Shown in pieces: positions 53,015-55,827 of a stretch of 55,827 nucleotides of DNA (within the stretch, counting starts at the first letter, position 1; every line of letters begins with the position of its first letter). Under the pieces are notes generated by a model. The model was given only the letters and a program-made list of their open reading frames with translations. It had not been told where the DNA came from and made no database searches. The DNA lies in assembly GCA_050942875.1 (NCBI GenBank), contig JBMNOD010000014.1, positions 1 through 55,827 of the forward strand, in the 5' to 3' direction. Position numbers and translations under genes: made by a program. The DNA comes from JAAZAI01 sp050942875. Lineage in GTDB: Bacteria > Verrucomicrobiota > Kiritimatiellia > RFP12 > UBA3636.

Positions 53015-54508
53015 CTAGGGCTTTTCGAAGACGATCAGCCACGCCTCCGACGATCCCTTCCAGCACTGGAACCGGAACCGTTCGCCTTGGCGGAAGTAGA
53101 TCGGCGTCGCCACGGACGGCGAGAACGGCGTGAAGCTCGCGTCGGCCTTGCCGTCGCCTTCCGGCGTCTTGATCTCCTCAAGATCGCGCTCGCGGTCAAG
53201 CGCCAGGACGGACGTCGGCTCAAACCCCTCCAACCCGTTGACGACCACGTCGAAGTCACGAGCGCCAGGCTTGAAACGGCTGACGATCAGGTACTTGCGT
53301 CGACCGTCGCGCGAGGGCGCCGCAAAGCAGCGAACCGCCCCGGGCTCGTCCGGCGCATGCGTGACCGCAGCGAACACATCGCAGTCGGAAAGCACGGTGC
53401 CGAACATCTTGAGCGCGTAGTAGACCTTGTTGCATGTCCCGTCGTAGTTCCGAAGTCCCCAGTGCTGGCCATGGCCATGGCCGCAGCCGTAGAAGTAGCA
53501 CTGGTCGAGATCGGATTCCTGGAACCCCGCAAAGGCCTGCAGCGTAAAGATCGCGCTGTCGATGCCGGCGAGCCCGTCCTCCGGATCGATCACGTTCTTG
53601 AAGCGTTCCGGAGAGGCGCCGAAGTCGCCCCAGATGCCCGGATGTGGAATGTAGTGCCACTCGTTGAGAATCAATTCCGTCTGCTCAAAGCCGAGTTCGT
53701 CCAGAAAACTGCGCATGTCCGATGGAACGCACAAGACTTCGGCGGGACGGCTGCCATAGCCGTGATAGGTCACGAAATCCGGCGCATAGCCGACCTTGCG
53801 ACACTCCTCGAGCATGCCCTTCAGGAACCGCTTGTCGGGGAAGCACACGGAAGGACCGCCAAACTTGAGTTCGGGGAACTCCGCCTTGAGACGCTTCAGG
53901 ACGTGCGGGAAGAACTTCCAGAAACGCGCGTGGTTCCGCTCGGTGTCGAAATCGCCGTCGGCGTTGAGCCAACTGCCGCCCGGACGATCGTTCGGTTCGT
54001 TCCAAAGTTCCCAGTAGCGGATCCGTTCGCCCCACTGGTAGCCTTTCGCCCACCCGCGCGTGTAGTGGCGGATGATGCCCGAGAGCACGTCGGCGTACTT
54101 GTCCCAATCCGCCGGCTCCACGCAGTTGTAGTAACCGGGCTTGGGCGCAGACGGATCGTCCCATCGGCGGCGGGCGTTCACCGATTCGATCGAAGAGCCC
54201 ATCCGGTACATCACGTCAAGGCCCAGATCCTCGATCGTCAGCTTGAGGATCTCGTCCGTCGGACCGAAGAAGTAATTCCTCGGGTCGGCGGCGTCGAGGT
54301 GCAGGAGCGGGAAGACGAAGTGCGTGTCGAGAATGCGCTGCCCCGGATTCGTCAGCGCCCAGTCGTGCGTCCGCGCGGCCTTGAAGTGCAAATCCCTGAG
54401 ATACCCCGGCCTGGTGGCGTCAGACCCCACGAGCTGAGCGCCCAGCCCGGACGAATAAAGTTCTGGACGAATTCGTCCAGCAGTTTTTTCGAAATCAACG
54501 CAGTGCAT
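53015..54508 (-). CDS. GH39-like glycoside hydrolase (clan GH-A)
   Basis: From ATG at 54508 this 497-aa protein has no signal peptide. It shows a clan GH-A barrel: RTHDWALTNPG, RYWELWNEPND with acid/base E171, GPSVCFPDKRFLKGML, DFVTYHGYG, and ILNEWHYIPH with nucleophile E283. A C-terminal beta domain follows (KYLIVSRFKPGARDFDVVVNG). Length and motif spacing best fit GH39 (beta-xylosidase or iduronidase-like). The earlier in-frame ATG adds 36 non-homologous residues; the chosen start has AAAGGTAGGG upstream. A TTGACA-17-CACAAT promoter lies at 54540-54568. Confidence 0.82.
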   Translation of the reverse strand: MHCVDFEKTAGRIRPELYSSGLGAQLVGSDATRPGYLRDLHFKAARTHDWALTNPGQRILDTHFVFPLLHLDAADPRNYFFGPTDEILKLTIEDLGLDVMYRMGSSIESVNARRRWDDPSAPKPGYYNCVEPADWDKYADVLSGIIRHYTRGWAKGYQWGERIRYWELWNEPNDRPGGSWLNADGDFDTERNHARFWKFFPHVLKRLKAEFPELKFGGPSVCFPDKRFLKGMLEECRKVGYAPDFVTYHGYGSRPAEVLCVPSDMRSFLDELGFEQTELILNEWHYIPHPGIWGDFGASPERFKNVIDPEDGLAGIDSAIFTLQAFAGFQESDLDQCYFYGCGHGHGQHWGLRNYDGTCNKVYYALKMFGTVLSDCDVFAAVTHAPDEPGAVRCFAAPSRDGRRKYLIVSRFKPGARDFDVVVNGLEGFEPTSVLALDRERDLEEIKTPEGDGKADASFTPFSPSVATPIYFRQGERFRFQCWKGSSEAWLIVFEKP

Positions 54509-54539
54509 GGCAATGGCCCTACCTTTCAGTTGAGCCCAT

Positions 54540-54568
54540 ATTGTGGGGCAACACGCCGACTTTGTCAA
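54540..54568 (-). promoter_or_regulatory. promoter for the GH39-like gene
   Basis: On the minus strand, consensus TTGACA (54568-54563), 17-bp spacer, weaker CACAAT (54545-54540), about 32 bp before the ATG at 54508. Confidence 0.5.
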
Positions 54569-54617
54569 TTCCTCCAAACATTTGAAGCCCGACGAACCGT
54601 CATCGGCACGTGCCACA

Positions 54618-55058
54618 TCAGCGGAACCCGTGTGGGGACAGACCCTGCTTGAGACGGTACTTGACGATTCGCCCGTCGGTCCTTACGGCGATGCGTCCAT
54701 TTGCAAAAGCCACGCGGGTCGGGTGGTCGAGATTGTCTCGTGAGAAGCGGACGGCCCCCGACGGATCCGAAACCGTCAGCAATCCACGCTCCCTGTCGAT
54801 GCGAGCGCACCACCCATCATCATAGGCGACGGCCGATCATGCCAGCAACTCCGCCGGCGGCATCTCCACCGCCCGCGGCCTGCCTGCCAGGCCTCCGTCA
54901 CGCTGAAGCACGAATGCCGCGCCCCTGCCGTTGCGGGCCCGGCACGTCAACTCAACGCAGCCATTCTTTTCAGCACAGGTGCAGAGTTCCGGATCAAAAT
55001 CATCCCAGGGCTGGAAGATCGCGCGAATGTTCTCATTGACCGACCTTCCTTTGTTCAA
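54618..55058 (-). pseudogene. gene remnant interrupted by an in-frame TGA
   Basis: A 73-codon frame (55058-54837; IRAIFQPWDDFDPELC, RNGRGAAFVLQRDGG) ends at a TGA. Protein-like sequence then continues in the same frame for about 70 more codons (YDDGWCARIDRERGLLTVSDP, RVAFANGRIAVRTDGRIVKY). The last codons read through a GGGGACAGACCC repeat to a TGA at 54618-54620. This looks like the end of a secreted protein gene damaged by a nonsense mutation and repeat insertion. No family is recognised. Confidence 0.45.
54634..54645 (+). repeat. GGGGACAGACCC repeat copy
   Basis: Copy of the window-wide hairpin with one arm base short, within the 3' end of a gene remnant. Confidence 0.6.
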
Positions 55059-55121
55059 ACATGTGACATTCTAACATCAGCCCCTTCTGTGCGCCACCTC
55101 CAAAACAAAGACCGCGCAAAA

Positions 55122-55145
55122 GGGTGTGTGTCAGAATCGTGACAT
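55122..55145 (+). repeat. solo IS end identical to the ISKra4-like terminal repeat
   Basis: GGGTGTGTGTCAGAATCGTGACAT is one mismatch from the right terminal repeat of the IS at 24102-25043. A degenerate opposite-facing version (TGTGACATTCTAACATCAG) lies at about 55062-55080. No transposase follows, so this is a relic. The rest of 55059-55270 holds nothing else I can identify. Confidence 0.65.
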
Positions 55146-55270
55146 GCTTCCTTGAGTTTCCCTGGGACATGGAGGCATTCCTGATGCCAAATTCAAAATC
55201 AATGGGCATGTTGGACGCGGGAGCGGCAGCCTGCCAGCCCTCACGTCCCTCTCTGTGTCTCTGTGCCTGT

Positions 55271-55827
55271 TTCATTCCATTGGCGCAGGCTACGCCGGAA
55301 AGCGCCTGTGTGGCGGCTGTGGCGGCTGCGCCGAGTGGGGAATGGCCACGAAAAACGCAAAAAGCTGGTCGTAACGGGGTCTGGGGTGTCCCCGGCCTGA
55401 ACTACGCTCTACGCTCTTCTCACTCCTCACTATGCGAAGGGTGGCGCGGCGCAGGTGGCGCAGTCTTGGACAAGATTGCAAGATTGACAAGATTCCGGGG
55501 AGTCCAATCCTGATCCTGCAAATCCTGCAATCCTGTCTAAAAACGGGGTCTGGGGTGTCCCCGGCCTGTGTCTCTGTGTCTGTTTCATTCCATTGGCGCA
55601 GGCTACGCCGGAAAGCGCCTGTGTGGCGGCTGTGGCGGCTGCGCCGAGTGGGGAATGGCCACGAAAAACGCAAAAAGCTGGTCGTAACGGGGTCTGGGGT
55701 GTCCCCGGCCTGAACTACGCTCTACGCTCTTCTCACTCCTCACTATGCGAAGGGTGGCGCGGCGCAGGTGGCGCAGCCTTGGACAAGATTGCAAGATTGA
55801 CAAGATTCCGGGGAGTCCAATCCTAAT
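55271..55827. repeat. 313-bp non-coding block in tandem duplicate, second copy cut by the window end
   Basis: Sequence from 55271 (TTCATTCCATTGGCGCAGGC) recurs from 55584 at a 313-bp offset and is nearly identical through the window end. The only differences I noticed are T/C in GGCGCAGYCTTGG and TGAT/TAAT at the end. Each copy contains the dispersed element in reverse (55373-55435, 55686-55748), GTGGCGGCT words and AAGATTGCAAGATTGACAAG. Small open frames inside are repeat-derived; I see no gene. Confidence 0.8.

Noticed and set aside
54837..54839. In-frame TGA as selenocysteine codon
   Set aside because: No SECIS-like hairpin seen downstream and the surrounding gene appears decayed.
55062..55145. 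Short complete MITE bounded by the ISKra4-like ends
   Set aside because: The two end-like sequences face outwards in the wrong order for one element, and the left one is too degenerate.

Overview
The window is a high-GC bacterial chromosome segment. It probably comes from an uncultured Kiritimatiellota/Verrucomicrobiota-type gut or rumen anaerobe. This is an inference from four things: many large secreted carbohydrate-active proteins with no SusC/SusD pair, several secreted formylglycine-generating-enzyme-like (SUMF1) proteins, DUF4339/GYF_2-type scaffold proteins, and intergenic spacers packed with short word-like repeats. No rRNA, tRNA or CRISPR array was recognised.

Layout. (1) 1-5.5 kb, minus strand: two GYF_2/coiled-coil proteins, a single-pass membrane protein and a YycJ-type metallo-beta-lactamase-fold hydrolase. 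(2) 5.6-7.9 kb, minus: a hexokinase / GHMP (glucuronokinase-like) kinase operon. (3) 8-9.5 kb: a RAYT (Y1 transposase) flanked by GGGGACAGACCCC hairpins, a repeat family that recurs through the window. (4) 9.5-14.2 kb: aspS, a Sel1-repeat protein, a spacer with a CGACAAAG tandem array, and an EamA permease. (5) 14.3-16.3 kb: an apparently complete group II intron inserted immediately beside one of those hairpins. (6) 16.4-18.5 kb, minus: a DUF4091/GH123-like enzyme and a glycine-zipper lipoprotein. (7) 18.7-23.3 kb: a SorE-like dehydrogenase, a two-repeat secreted protein and a GH5 glycosidase. (8) 23.4-25.4 kb: a TRIC-type channel, an internally deleted ISKra4-like IS with a poly-A frameshift signal, and a hairpin cluster. 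(9) 25.5-35.6 kb: two related giant secreted proteins (CBM9-like, FlgD-Ig-like, beta-propeller) under near-identical promoters, with a lower-GC type II restriction-modification pair between them. (10) 35.7-49.6 kb: a XylR-type regulator on an apparently leaderless promoter, followed by a glycan-utilisation run: small secreted protein, two FGE-like proteins, GH42-like, GH172/DUF2961, GH78 rhamnosidase and an MFS permease. (11) 49.7-54.5 kb, minus: a second small-protein + FGE-like pair behind a secreted TIM-barrel protein, and a GH39-like enzyme. (12) 54.6 kb to the end: a gene remnant, an IS-end relic and a tandemly duplicated non-coding block.

How it fits together. The main theme is extracellular glycan breakdown (GH5, GH39, GH78, GH172, GH123-like and GH42-like enzymes), import by MFS or EamA carriers, and intracellular sugar handling (hexokinase, glucuronokinase-like kinase, sorbose-phosphate-reductase-like enzyme), probably partly under the XylR-like regulator. 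The most interesting candidate for an undescribed unit is the repeated two-gene module of a roughly 71-73 aa secreted protein ending in an LIILR/LIILIR tail followed about 15 nt later by a secreted FGE-like protein. It occurs at 37.1-38.8 kb and, independently, at 51.2-49.7 kb.
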